DNA of 64,000 nucleotides, taken from Diphasiastrum complanatum (lineage: Eukaryota > Streptophyta > Lycopodiopsida > Lycopodiales > Lycopodiaceae). The notes under the pieces are model-generated. The model had not been told where the DNA came from, did no database searches, and was given only the letters and a program-made list of their open reading frames with translations. Shown piece after piece: positions 10,413-20,244 of this stretch. Position 1 is the first letter of the stretch. Every line of letters begins with the position of its first letter. The stretch is taken from NCBI GenBank assembly GCA_029204225.1, contig CM055107.1, forward strand, positions 7,722,873 through 7,786,872. The letters run 5' to 3'. The position numbers and the translations under genes are program-made.

Positions 10413-11572
10413 TGGTTGGCTTCTATTTACAGTAAGTATTCCATTTTTGGTGATATTTGGATGTTTGATCAAGTTCTAGCATGATTTTGCATTGCTTTGT
10501 TGATCAAATCTTACTAACCTTTGTTTTGTGAGTTGAACTTGTGGATCAAAAGCATTTTTCAGGTCTATTGAAGATCAGAGGCTGAAAAGAAACTATTTTG
10601 GATCAGATCATAACACCTAATCATTTGTGATTGTGAGGCTTGTGCATATTCAATACTAACAATGTTCTTTTCAATCCTATTGTTGACAATCTCCATTCTT
10701 GGATGAACACTCTCCTTAAGTGGATGAAACTTCTCCTTAAGTGGATGACAAATGCTCTTTTGAGTGAGTTGTAATTCTCCTAAAGGCTGAGCAAAGCTCC
10801 CATTTGGATGAAAGATCCCCTTTTTTGGGTGAACATATTGTAAGCTCCATTGTGAAGAGCATATTGTAAAGATTGTCATCAATTTTGGCATAAATTTTGG
10901 TGTACTTTGTTGAGCATGTAAGTAACTCTCCTTATGTAATTTGATTGGAGCATTTGCTGGAAGGTGTTAACCATTATGCAAGTGTGTTTTCAGGTTCTTA
11001 ACAGGTTGAGGAACATTCTCATGTGAAGTGATCTTAGATCTACATCTAAACACCAAGATTTGACAAGATAGTGAAGCTAGTCTTGTGATTCACTAAGTGT
11101 GCTCATTCATTCACCTCTAAATCTTGTATTTATCACTTGCTGGAGTTTATAAACTTTTAGAAGTGTGGTTTACATGTGGTTTTACAGGTTGAATCAATAT
11201 CTTAGTGTGTTGATCATATGTTGATCAAGTTTGTTCATTACTAGGTAATCTTGGCATCCTAGTTTTGGGTATTTTCTAAGAATGCAAGTAACTCTTCACA
11301 CCATAACTTGATTTGGTCACTTGCTGGAAAGTTTGAGAGCTTAAGCAAGAGTGTGTTCAGGTTGGTTTGATTTTGTAATCCATTCTTAGTGTGTGCAAAG
11401 TGTTGCATGTGTTTCAATCTTCCTTTCTATGCTTGGAAACCATCTAGGTTCAATATAGAAGTGTTTTAGGGTCCTAAATCTTCATAGATCTCTTTATCTA
11501 TCATTTGTTGAGAGAAAAGTGAGTGCTAAGTGCTTTAGGACAGAACCTAAAAGTTGAAGAAACATTAGAATC
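10413..11572 (+). other. copia-A untranslated leader with degenerate internal repeats
   Basis: A long leader with no supported coding sequence. Around 10917-11060 and 11284-11400 two stretches share the order AAGTAACTCT, CTTGATTTGG-like, TTGCTGGAA, AAG.GTGT.TTCAGGTT. A third, shorter relative lies at about 11130-11220. CTCCTTAAGTGGATGA is also duplicated at about 10708 and 10733. The repeats may be an expanded packaging or translation element. Confidence 0.5.
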
Positions 11573-12556
11573 ATGGCTTCCAATGGTGGGATCATGCTAG
11601 AGTCTAGTGAAAGGTTGAGTTCATCAAACTACTCTACTTGGAAAGTGAGGATGGAGTCCTTACTTGAGTTGAATGAACTCATGGACATAGTTGCAGAAAT
11701 TGAAGAGAGACCTCTCACACTTCAAGAGCAACAAAGGTTTGATAAGAAGGCCAAAAGGGCTCTTCATATCATTAAAATGAATGTTACAAATGAACTTCTC
11801 AAGGAAGTTGGAAAGTGTCAAAGTGCAAGTGAGGCATGGAATGCCTTAAAGAAGCTCTTTGAATCAAAGTCCACATCTAGGGTATTGACCCTAAGGAGAC
11901 AAATATTTTCTAGTAGGCAAAGAGAGGGTGAAAGTGCTCATGCATTTATCTTGAGAGTTAAGTCCCTAAGTGATGATTTAGCATGCATTGATGAGAACAT
12001 AAAAGATGGTGAAATAGTCCAAGTTATGTTGAATGGTTTGCTAAATGAACATGCTAACCTTGTGCAAAGTTTTGCCATTCAAAGAGTCTTGCCAAGTGTG
12101 GTTGACTTGCAAGAAATCTTATTGGCTGAAGAACATAGGTTGCAATCAAAGCTTGATGGTGCATCCTTGCAAGGTGGAGGTGAAGAGGCTTTCTTCACAA
12201 AAGGCAAATTCAAGGGCAAAGGTAAAGGCAAAGGGAAATGGTCCAAAGGTGGTAACTTTGATCATGATGATCACTCTTCCTCTTCCTCTTCTACTAAGAA
12301 CAATAAGTCAAAGTTCAAGTGCTTTTATTGTGGGATAAAAGGTCATTTTGCAAATGAATGTTATAAGAAGAAAAGAGAGCAAGGAGAGAGGCAAGGAAAT
12401 CTTACAATAGATGAGGAAGAACATAACACATGTGAATCACTTGTTATGACTTCAAGTTTGTTAGCCAACATAGATGATAATGATCCTTGGTGGATTGATA
12501 GTGGAGCCTCATCTCACATGACAAGACATAAGGAATACTTTACATCCTTGAGGTAA
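11573..12556 (+). CDS. gag: copia-A gag with protease start, truncated
   Basis: The 327-codon ORF starts with a copia gag (SSNYSTWKVRMESLLELN; UBN2/RVT-type gag core through about residue 190). A Lys/Gly-rich linker and one zinc knuckle follow, CX2CX4HX4C at about residues 250-263 (CFYCGIKGHFANEC). The retropepsin active site is present at about residue 309 (WWIDSGASSHM), but the frame ends 19 residues later at FTSLR. In copia-E and copia-D the protease continues for roughly 100 more residues. The stop is produced by the internal deletion that joins protease to the GAG-pre-integrase region. Gag assembles the particle and binds RNA; this product could still do that but could not form an active protease. 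Confidence 0.9.
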   Translation: MASNGGIMLESSERLSSSNYSTWKVRMESLLELNELMDIVAEIEERPLTLQEQQRFDKKAKRALHIIKMNVTNELLKEVGKCQSASEAWNALKKLFESKSTSRVLTLRRQIFSSRQREGESAHAFILRVKSLSDDLACIDENIKDGEIVQVMLNGLLNEHANLVQSFAIQRVLPSVVDLQEILLAEEHRLQSKLDGASLQGGGEEAFFTKGKFKGKGKGKGKWSKGGNFDHDDHSSSSSSTKNNKSKFKCFYCGIKGHFANECYKKKREQGERQGNLTIDEEEHNTCESLVMTSSLLANIDDNDPWWIDSGASSHMTRHKEYFTSLR

Positions 12557-15144
12557 TGGCAAAGAAAGAGCTTGTTCTTGGTCTCCCTAAAAGTCTTGTT
12601 GCAAACAATAGTGTTTGTGAACATTGTGCCTTGTCCAAATCTCATAGACTTGCTTATTCTAGATCTACTTCTAGATCTAAAGAAGTTTTTCAACTTGTGC
12701 ATTCTGATATTCATTCTTCTAGTACAACTAGCAATGGTGGGGCAAAGATGTATGCAACTTTCATTGATGACTTTAGTAGGTATACTTGGATCTATCTTCT
12801 TAAAAGTAAGGATGAAGTGTTTGCTGCATTTGTCAAGTTCAAGAATGAAATGGAAAACCAATTCAATACAAAGATCAAATGCTTAAGATCTGATAATGGA
12901 GGGGAATACACCTCAAATAGGTTCAAAGACTTTTGTATAGCACATGGGATTAAGAGGGAGATGTCTAGTCCTAGGACTCCACAACAGAATGGAGTGGCCG
13001 AGAGGAAGAATAGAACCCTTTGTGAATGTGCCAAGGCAATGAGACTACATGCTAATCTTGCTAAGTCTTTTTGGGGGGAAGCTTTAGCATGTGCTAACTA
13101 TCTATGTAATAGATGGACAAGTGCTTCCTTGGATGGTAAAAATCCTCATGAGGTTCTTTATGGTAGAAGGCCGAGTGTCAAGCATTGTAGGATCTTTGGA
13201 TGTACATGTTTTGTCAATATCACACTTGATGATAGAACTAAAGAAGATCCTTTATCAAAGAAGGGTGTGTTTGTTGGCTATAGTGAAGTAAGCAAGGCTT
13301 ACAAAGTGTACATTCCTTCTACAAAGAAAGTTGTCATAAGTAGGGATGTCATCTTTCATGAAGAGAATGTTTCCAATGTTGTTGATGTTGATGTTGATGT
13401 GCCTACTAATCATCATGATGTGCAAGATGTCTTGGATGAAGATGGAGATGCCACTCCAAAGCAAACTTCAAGGAAGACTCAAAGGCAAAGGGCTAAGCCA
13501 TCAAGGCTAACCTATGATGAAAAAGGAAAGCAAGTGGTGGACAACTCTAACTTTGCTTTTCTTACCTCTTTTGATGAACCAACTTGTGTAGGTGAAGCAA
13601 TTCAAAAGAAGGAATGGATCCAAGCCATGGATCATGAGCATCAAGCACTCATCAAAAGCAACACATGGAGGTTGGTAAAGCTTCCAAAGGACAAGAAGGC
13701 AATTGGTTGTAAGTGGATCTTCAAGATCAAGACAAATCAAGATGGATCAATCAACAAGTACAAGGCAAGGTTGGTGGCAAAGGGGTATGCTCAAGAATAT
13801 GGTATTGACTATGATGAGACCTTTGCACCCGTGGCAAAGATGGTAACTATTCGAATCCTAATCTCTCTTGCAACTCTTTATGATTGGGATATGTGGCAAA
13901 TGGATGTTACTAATGCCTTCTTGAATGGTGATCTTGAAGAAGGTATTTACATGGAGCAACCCGAGGGCTATGTTTCACATGATGAGCCTAATCATGTGTG
14001 CTATCTCCAAAAGAGTTTGTATGGGCTAAAGCAAGCACCAAGGAGTTGGTATGCTAAGCTCAATTCCTTCTTACTTTCTCAAAACTTTGTTATGAGTGAG
14101 TATGATCATTCTCTCTACTTTAGATTGAATGAAAATGATATCACTTTACTTTTGATCTATGTTGATGACATTATCTTAAGTGGTGGTAACAATCTAGATA
14201 TAGATGAAATCAAGATGGCACTCAAAAGAGAGTTTGAAATTCAAGATCTTGGTAAACTTCATTATATCTTAGGAATAGAGATTATTAGAACTTCTAAATC
14301 TACATTCATATGTCAAGAAAAGTATGTTAACTCTATTCTAAAAAGGTTTCATATGGAAGATTGTAAAGTTGTTTCTACTCCTATGGAATCAAATGTAAAG
14401 CTAACTACAAGAAGTAATGAAAGATCCTTCAAGGACATTACTCTCTATAGAAAGCTAATAGGATCTCTTATATGGTTAACCATCACAAGACCTGATCTAA
14501 GCTTTGTGGTTGGTAAACTAAGTCAATTTATGCAAGATCCTAGTGAGGCTCATTGGAAGCTAGGAAAGAGAGTACTTAGATACATCTCGGGATCTAGAGA
14601 TTTTGGCATCTTGTATGGAGGTACTACACCTAACCTTTGTGGATTTTCAGATTCAGATTTTGCAGGTGATCAAATGGATAGGAAGTCAACAAGTGCCTTT
14701 GCAATCTATCTTGGAGATGGAGTGGTCTCATGGCTATCAAAGAAGCAACCAACTATCTCTCTATCTTCCACCGAAGCCAAGTACAAGGCATTAACAACAT
14801 GCACCAAGGAGATTCTTTGGATCAAGAGGATGTTATTGGATCTTCACTTGCTGGAACCAGAGAAGACTCCAATCATACTTTGTGATAACCTTTCAGCCCA
14901 AAGCTTGGCAAGCAATCCTGTTTTTCATGCAAGGAGCAAGCACATTGAGATTGCTCACCATTTTGTGAGAGATCAAGTCATTGCCAAAGAGGTGGAGCTT
15001 CAACATGTCTCTTCAAAGGAGTGTGTGGCTGATATCTTCACCAAACCATTGGGAAAGGACCTATATTTAATGCATAGATCTATTCTTGGAATGTGCTCAA
15101 AGACTATGTTGAAACTAGCATCCAATGTTGAAGAGGGAGTGTGA
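12556..15144 (+). CDS. pol: copia-A pol: integrase, reverse transcriptase, RNase H
   Basis: An open frame of 862 codons beginning at the ATG of a TAATG overlap with the gag stop. It opens late in the GAG-pre-integrase domain (CEHCALSKSHR). Integrase has Asp71 or Asp72 in FIDDF, Asp113 in SDNGGEY and Glu149 in NGVAERKN, a DX35E spacing. RT has NGDLEEGIYM, YGLKQAPRSW and the catalytic YVDD at about residues 535-538. RNase H has SDSDFAGD, SSTEAKYKAL, CDN and RSKHIEIAHHFVRD. The frame is uninterrupted, consistent with recent origin. In relatives the ATG is an internal Met codon of gag-pol, so its use as a start here is only possible. The stop TGA overlaps the first bases of the 3' LTR. Confidence 0.9.
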   Translation: MAKKELVLGLPKSLVANNSVCEHCALSKSHRLAYSRSTSRSKEVFQLVHSDIHSSSTTSNGGAKMYATFIDDFSRYTWIYLLKSKDEVFAAFVKFKNEMENQFNTKIKCLRSDNGGEYTSNRFKDFCIAHGIKREMSSPRTPQQNGVAERKNRTLCECAKAMRLHANLAKSFWGEALACANYLCNRWTSASLDGKNPHEVLYGRRPSVKHCRIFGCTCFVNITLDDRTKEDPLSKKGVFVGYSEVSKAYKVYIPSTKKVVISRDVIFHEENVSNVVDVDVDVPTNHHDVQDVLDEDGDATPKQTSRKTQRQRAKPSRLTYDEKGKQVVDNSNFAFLTSFDEPTCVGEAIQKKEWIQAMDHEHQALIKSNTWRLVKLPKDKKAIGCKWIFKIKTNQDGSINKYKARLVAKGYAQEYGIDYDETFAPVAKMVTIRILISLATLYDWDMWQMDVTNAFLNGDLEEGIYMEQPEGYVSHDEPNHVCYLQKSLYGLKQAPRSWYAKLNSFLLSQNFVMSEYDHSLYFRLNENDITLLLIYVDDIILSGGNNLDIDEIKMALKREFEIQDLGKLHYILGIEIIRTSKSTFICQEKYVNSILKRFHMEDCKVVSTPMESNVKLTTRSNERSFKDITLYRKLIGSLIWLTITRPDLSFVVGKLSQFMQDPSEAHWKLGKRVLRYISGSRDFGILYGGTTPNLCGFSDSDFAGDQMDRKSTSAFAIYLGDGVVSWLSKKQPTISLSSTEAKYKALTTCTKEILWIKRMLLDLHLLEPEKTPIILCDNLSAQSLASNPVFHARSKHIEIAHHFVRDQVIAKEVELQHVSSKECVADIFTKPLGKDLYLMHRSILGMCSKTMLKLASNVEEGV

Positions 15145-15794
15145 AAATTGTCAACATTTCCTAGCTAGTTTGAGGCCTAAATTGGCTAAAATTGTAAATA
15201 GTTTTGGTTCTGGAGTTTCACACGTGTGAACCAGGCCACAATGTTTTTATTTACTGTATTTTTTCAGTATGATGAAGTGTCAAACTTCATACCCTTCAAA
15301 ATGAGACCATTTTGATGTATTTTGGTCATATAAGCCATTTTTAGCTATTTTTCCTATATAGGGAATATCTAGGGTCAAGTACCTTCTAGAGAGAGGAGAG
15401 AGAGTCATCTTCCTCATCCATAAATAGTAGGGAAGTCGTGGAGAACAGGTTGGAGAAACCTTTTGTATGCTTCATTGAGATCAATAGATCATTGTCATTG
15501 TTTCTTCCTCCATTGAGAGCATTGTTGTGTGTATTGTCTTCAAGCTATTGTGTATGATCTTAGGTGCTTTCCAAAAGTGATAGGCTGATGTATTATGGAC
15601 TGTATAATGCTATTTTGGGCCGCACTTTATGTTTATGGAAGTTTCCATTTGTGATAAATGCTTTTTGATCAAGTTCTTTGCATTCTAGGTAGCATAGAAT
15701 GTGTTGCCAATTCCTAGCTTATGTAGTTTGGAGTGCAAGCATTCAAGCCAATGATCTTGGAGTTTAGATCCACTTAGGATCTGTATTTTTCACA
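15129..15794 (+). repeat. Polypurine tract and 3' LTR of copia-A
   Basis: GAAGAGGGAG just before 15140 is the plus-strand primer tract. The 655-bp LTR (15140-15794) repeats 9746-10400 with one difference and carries CACACGTGTG at 15219-15228. Confidence 0.93.
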
Positions 15795-15796
15795 TT

Positions 15797-16701
15797 GCAC
15801 AGATGGCAGGATCTATGTGTCAGTCTCAGATTTTGCTTTAGGACTGGACACTCGTTCGTTGTATGATTTTGCGTGCACACTGAACACCATACATTTTTCC
15901 ATCTTGGGTACTGCAGCTGGTTTGGTTCCGGTTGATGTGGCGTTACTGCTACAGCTTCCTATAAGGCCTTCAGTTTCTGGTCAAACTGCGCCGTAAGTTG
16001 CTCCATCTGCTGTTTGTGTAGTTTTGTCATTTGCTCCAACAGTAGTTCGATGGATAGAGAAGATGCGTTTGATGATGATAATGTGATCGAGGGAGTAGGA
16101 GTATAGGTGGATGGATATTCATCGTCAGATCCCTCATCCTCTTCCCTGATGGCATCTTCCATAGCTTCTTGCAGAGTAGTGTACTGCTCTCGTCGTTTCA
16201 GTTCTCTTCTGATGCTTCGTGGTAGTCCGGCTAGGAACCACATGATCACCGTGTGATCGGGAGTTAGGGCTGCACTACACTCGGATTGTAAGTGTTTGAC
16301 CCGCTCAATATAGTCTTTGACCCTTTCTCGTTTTCCCATCTTGACTTTGCTCAGCAGGAGGAACGGGTCTTCCAAGAACTTTCTTGGTTTAAAACGTGTA
16401 ATGAGAGCCACTTAACTGCTTCCCAGGTGGATTTTTCTTCCTCTGACAGGTTGAAAAACCAATCCTGAGCCACTGCCAATAAGGACATGAAAAACAACAT
16501 CAGCTTCTCCGCAGGTGTCCATTTACCGTAGATTTCACAATCTTGCTCGTAGAGCTGGACGAATCGGATGGGATCTGATGATCCGTCGTATTTTGGTATT
16601 TTCATCTGTGGTGCTCTCCGGACTGCTTGCAAGGGAGCGACAAGTATGGGTTGGCCCATTAGATTCATTGGTGTTGGTTCCAGTTCTGCCTCTTGTTGCA
16701 C
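15797..16701 (-). pseudogene. gypsy-1 gag N-terminal part with zinc knuckles
   Basis: Retrotrans_gag-type sequence in two frames. 16701-16411 holds GSSDPIRFVQLYEQDCEIYGKW and QDWFFNLSEEE. 16411-15959 holds RFKPRKFLEDPFLLLSKVKMG, VKDYIERVKHLQSEC and a Gln-rich coiled-coil tail. A single indel near 16411 separates the frames. Past that ORF, 15886-15848 encodes a first knuckle (CSVCTQNHTTNEC, CX2CX3HX4C). 15808-15797 encodes the first Cys pair (CHLC) of a second knuckle whose remainder lies at 9745-9710 beyond copia-A. Gypsy-2 gag at 27640-26272 aligns along its whole length. Confidence 0.88.
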
Positions 16702-16859
16702 AACTGCTAATCTGGGAAGGTGTGGTGTTTGATTTGCTATCCTTCGTGCTATTGATCATCCCGATCTCAGATTCATCCGATAGTGGATTCCAAAGTGATT
16801 GGATCTTGCTTATAAAATAGGATGCAATCTGGATCTCTAAGGATCCGATCAATCTGATT

Positions 16860-18029
16860 GGCCGGAAGTGAATTTTAGGCCCTTTACGATGGTTTTTCCT
16901 TGTTAGCTTTTGAATCCTTGCACTGATTGACCTGAGATTTTGACAATAGCTAGATCTGATGCAGATCTTTCCACTGATCTAGTCTGCGAGGGTTCTCTTA
17001 TGTGAGGACCTTTTAGCTATTTTTGCAAGTAAAAAACTTGATATCTTTCAGATCTCTGGGAAGTAACTCTCGCAAGGCTCACAGTAGCTGGCTCACTATA
17101 GAAATCTCTACGAGAGTTAACTCTCACAAGAAGTGAATATTTCACTGTCTACGAGGGTGCAAAATTATTTTTTTGGCTTGATCTTCACCAGATCTCGCAC
17201 TAACTCTCACAAGCTTCATCATTGATGTAAATTGACATTCTGAATCGATTGAGAGGGTCTACGAGAGTTCTTACTGGAAAGATTTGCTGGGTCTTCACTT
17301 TTTAGTGTTTTTTTTGCACTTAAATCCAAGTTTTTGCTCACTGGAATCAAAGTAACTCTCGCAAGCTCTTCTGTGTCCTGGTTTCACTGAGATGAAACTT
17401 CAAAATCCTCTACGAGAGTTCTTGACTACTGGAACTAAAAATTTTGTTGTCTGTGAGGGTTCACTGGTACTTTCCCATCTTTTTTTCACTGGGAACTCTC
17501 GCACAGACACTTACACATCAACCTAACTCTCGCAAGCTTCTCCGTGTCTTGGTCTCACTGAGATGGAACTTCAGAGGGCTCTGCGAGAGTTTTTATGAAG
17601 ATTTGAATTTTTTCAAGGGTTTTTTGAATTTTTTGTGATTTTTCTCTGGTTTTCACAATCTGCTTGGAACTAACTCTCGCAGGCTTCTATGCAGAGGGAT
17701 AGTAGTCTAGAGCTACTGCCAGTCATGCAAGGGTTAATTCTCACTAATTCTGGAGATATAAAAATCTGATGAGATTTTGGGCTCTTTTTTCTTCCAAAAT
17801 ACAGATTGGTGTGTTTTTTGGGTTTTTTGGCTGGTTGGTTTGGATTTCAAGCCCTTAGAGGCTGTTCAGGGCCTCCTCTACCCTCTCACACCTCCTCCGC
17901 TAGTTGTGAATAGTCCAAACACAAAAAAAATACAGAAAACTAACTCTAAGCTCCCAAAAATCTACCTAAAACTACTTTAAAAAGCAAGAAAATAGCTAAA
18001 ATGCAGCTAAACTAGTTGGTGGAAACCTA
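16860..18029. other. gypsy-1 5' leader filled with CTGCGAGRGTT / AACTCTCGCAG motifs
   Basis: No coding region is recognised. A short motif recurs in both orientations, with variants at about 16983, 17063, 17108, 17119, 17152, 17207, 17262, 17351, 17411, 17451, 17502, 17523, 17581, 17672 and 17733. Some copies abut head to head, as at 17108-17130 (CTACGAGAGTT followed by AACTCTCACAAG). Hairpins in the genomic RNA are likely. Confidence 0.65.
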
Positions 18030-18047
18030 TCTCCGGCAACAGCGCCA
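18030..18047 (-). other. gypsy-1 primer-binding site (tRNA-Asp type)
   Basis: On the minus strand the sequence is TGGCGCTGTTGCCGGAGA, one or two bases from the common plant Tat/Athila-type PBS for tRNA-Asp. It lies one base inside the LTR end at 18049, which fixes the orientation of gypsy-1. Confidence 0.85.
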
Positions 18048-18048
18048 C

Positions 18049-18866
18049 TGTAGGGTCAAAGATCTTGCGTAGTATAGCCCTCCCGCCTGTCAACAAGGGT
18101 TAGATCACTCGATAGGTACCTAACTATGCATAGATGTTATTTTTAGTTAGTTTTATTTTCTCCCTTAACTCTACTCACCACTAACACTACTCTCCCTTAA
18201 CTCTACTCCTCTACACTAACATTCATCATGGTTGTAGGTGAAAGGAAGAGGATGATTAGATAAACTGGAGGGGAAAGAAGATAGAAGAGAGAGATAGAGG
18301 GAGGGTGGAGGTCAGCTCAAATGCACATTGTACTTGCTAAAGGAGAAACATAAACTATTGAAACCAAAAAGCATGAACTTGAAAGCAATAGAAAGCAAGA
18401 AGAGCAATAGCAAGCATTGAATTGCAAATGAGGATGCTTTTCTTCCAAAATTGGTAGAGCTTCCACCTTCTCATTAAGCATGAAAATAGTGTACAAATGG
18501 TGCCTTTTTATAAAATGGGGAAGGCCCTTGCCCCACAATCCTATTGGCTAATATTCACAATGATCTTATCCATTCATCTTGGACCCAACTTGATCCAAGG
18601 GTCCACAAAAAGTACATTGGTAATCACAAGATTCATGTGAGTCCTAATTTGGACCCAACTCTAAAAAAATAATCTTTAAGTTTAAAAATGACTTTGGGCC
18701 TCTAGTTTTATTTTAATTCCAAGGTCCAAGTCAAGTTTATTTAATTTACAACTTTACTTGCATACACATTGGGCCATGGGCTTACGCGCGCAGGAAGTCA
18801 TGCCCTTGCAACACATTTTATTGAATGATTTTATTTATTTACACTTTGTTGGGAATACCCCCAACA
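18049..18866 (-). repeat. 5' LTR of gypsy-1
   Basis: 818 bp; in plus coordinates it begins TGTAGGGTCAAAG and ends ACCCCCAACA. The outer ~193 bp are repeated at 2875-3067. Confidence 0.85.
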
Positions 18867-18889
18867 ATGAACTGTTGGCATTCATTTGT

Positions 18890-19669
18890 TTCCTTCTTAG
18901 AAATTGATTGTTGATAAGCGGTAGAATTTGGCCGTAAACATTCTGTCTGAATAAATGAACTCTATTGTTACTACAATGAACGTAAACTGCCACAGGGGAA
19001 AGATTACGTTCCTTTGATTGAGTTTTCTTATAACAATACGAAACATTTTGCTATTGGTTATAGTTCATTTATGCTTATGTATGGTTTTCAACCTAGATCT
19101 CCAATAAATATGGAGACAACGTCTGTTAAGATCCAGAAAGTTGCAGATTTCTTGCATGATATGCGTGAAATGTTGCAAGTGGCCCGTGATTGTATCCGGA
19201 GTGCTCAGTAGAGCTAAGCACTATGTCGATCTTAAGAGGTCTCCCAAAGATTTTAAAGTTGAATGACTGGGTATATCTTAGAATACCTAAGAATTCTAAG
19301 ACTATGCATTAGAAATTGTCTGCAAGATATTGTGGACCGTTTTGGATTATAAAAAAAATTAGTTCTTTAGCTTACGAACTAGTTTTTTAAAGCAAGACTA
19401 CAGTTCACCCTGTGTTTCATGTAAGCTGTTTAAAATTAAGTTTACATGAAGGTGATGCAGTTGGTTCAGAGGAAGGTCTTACCCATTTGGAGGACTTATC
19501 GCTTAGTGTTCCTTTGGAACCTGAAAAGGTACTTAGAACTAGAGATAAACAATTGAGAAATCGTTCTATCTCTGAGTGCTTGATCAGGTGGAAGGCACAG
19601 ACTGAGGATGATGATTCATGGGAGAGGGTTGAAAGCATAAAGAAGAATTTTCCTAGTTTTCACTTCTAG
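18890..19669 (+). pseudogene. Ty3/gypsy chromovirus integrase C-terminus and chromodomain
   Basis: 19014-19211 encodes the end of a chromovirus integrase core (IEFSYNNTKHFAIGYSSFMLMYG). After frame changes comes the GPF/GPY-like region (around 19320). 19412-19669 has the linker (FHVSCLK) and a chromodomain-like end: PEKVLRTRDKQLRNRSI, then IRWKAQ.EDDDSWERVE. Chromodomains steer these elements to heterochromatin. Stops and frameshifts show it is dead, and everything upstream of the integrase core is missing. It is unrelated to gypsy-1 and gypsy-2, which lack a chromodomain. Confidence 0.85.
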
Positions 19670-19697
19670 AGATAGAAGTGATTCAAGGGGAAAAGAA

Positions 19698-20231
19698 TGT
19701 TATGTCCATGTCATGTATAAGAAAATCGGAATAATTCCTGACGTGGATAGTCGGTCACTCCAGTTGTATGTGGTTATTAGTTATGCTACGTCATTTCGGA
19801 CGTGGTCGTATCAAGTAATTAATAATCATATGAGGGCCCAGACCTATAATTGGACATAGGAGCACATTCATGGTGAATGACTGCTTTAATGCAAGAATAG
19901 GAGGTCATTAGCTCAATATAGGTTGCATGGGGATCCTAGGAAAAATATTCTCTCTCTCTTGGAGAAGATATATCCTTTGGAAACTCGCCCATCTCCTTAT
20001 TGTGAATTGTGATTCTTGAGCCAATTTCTCCTCTCCTCTCTTGCATTCTTCACTGTGGCTTGGGGGTGGATTGATTAGGGTATTGACTAGCCTCTCCATA
20101 TTGGTTGGGTGGTTCATGCTCCATAGGTGTCCTTTTGATTTGCATGTGATAGGATTCTTGAAGATCTTCACTTGGCGATCATTATAGGACAAAGACAAGA
20201 TACTTTATATATTGTATTGTGAATTTCCACA
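19698..20231 (+). repeat. Probable 3' LTR of the chromovirus
   Basis: Starts TGTTATGTCC directly after a purine tract (AAGGGGAAAAGAA), as expected for a polypurine tract-LTR junction. The right end is set at TTTCCACA by its CA terminus and is uncertain. No second copy lies in the window. Confidence 0.55.
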
Positions 20232-20244
20232 ACCAAATTGGTTT

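Larger units (their letters stand above)
9746..15794 (+). mobile_element. Ty1/copia element 'copia-A', young but lacking protease body
   Basis: A 6049-bp plus-strand copia element: 655-bp LTRs at 9746-10400 and 15140-15794, a PBS directly after the 5' LTR, a leader of about 1.16 kb, gag, pol, a polypurine tract and a perfect TSD. By eye the two LTRs differ at one position (G versus T in the GCACTTGATG/GCACTTTATG stretch), so insertion was recent. It sits inside the gag zinc knuckle of gypsy-1. An internal deletion removed about 125 codons (protease body plus first half of the GAG-pre-integrase domain) and shifted the frame, so it cannot make a normal polyprotein. It most likely moved using proteins of a relative, or was deleted soon after insertion. 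Confidence 0.95.
9741..15799. repeat. Target-site duplication TTGCA around copia-A
   Basis: TTGCA at 9741-9745 and 15795-15799 immediately flanks the two LTR ends. It is a perfect 5-bp duplication, as expected of a copia integrase, and fixes both element boundaries. Confidence 0.95.
2875..18866 (-). mobile_element. Ty3/gypsy element 'gypsy-1' (Tat/Athila-like), interrupted by copia-A
   Basis: A minus-strand Ty3/gypsy element. Its 5' LTR is 18049-18866, its tRNA-Asp-type PBS 18030-18047, its gag runs from 16701 to 9499 (split by copia-A), its RT/RNase H/integrase are at 9490-7351, an extra coding region follows at 6166-3396, and a truncated 3' LTR lies at 3067-2875. There is no chromodomain after integrase. 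The Asp primer and an ORF between integrase and 3' LTR suggest the Tat/Athila branch. Protease and the RT fingers and palm are absent: gag runs almost directly into the RT YxDD region at about 9490. Without copia-A the relic is about 9.9 kb. Not autonomous. Confidence 0.85.
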
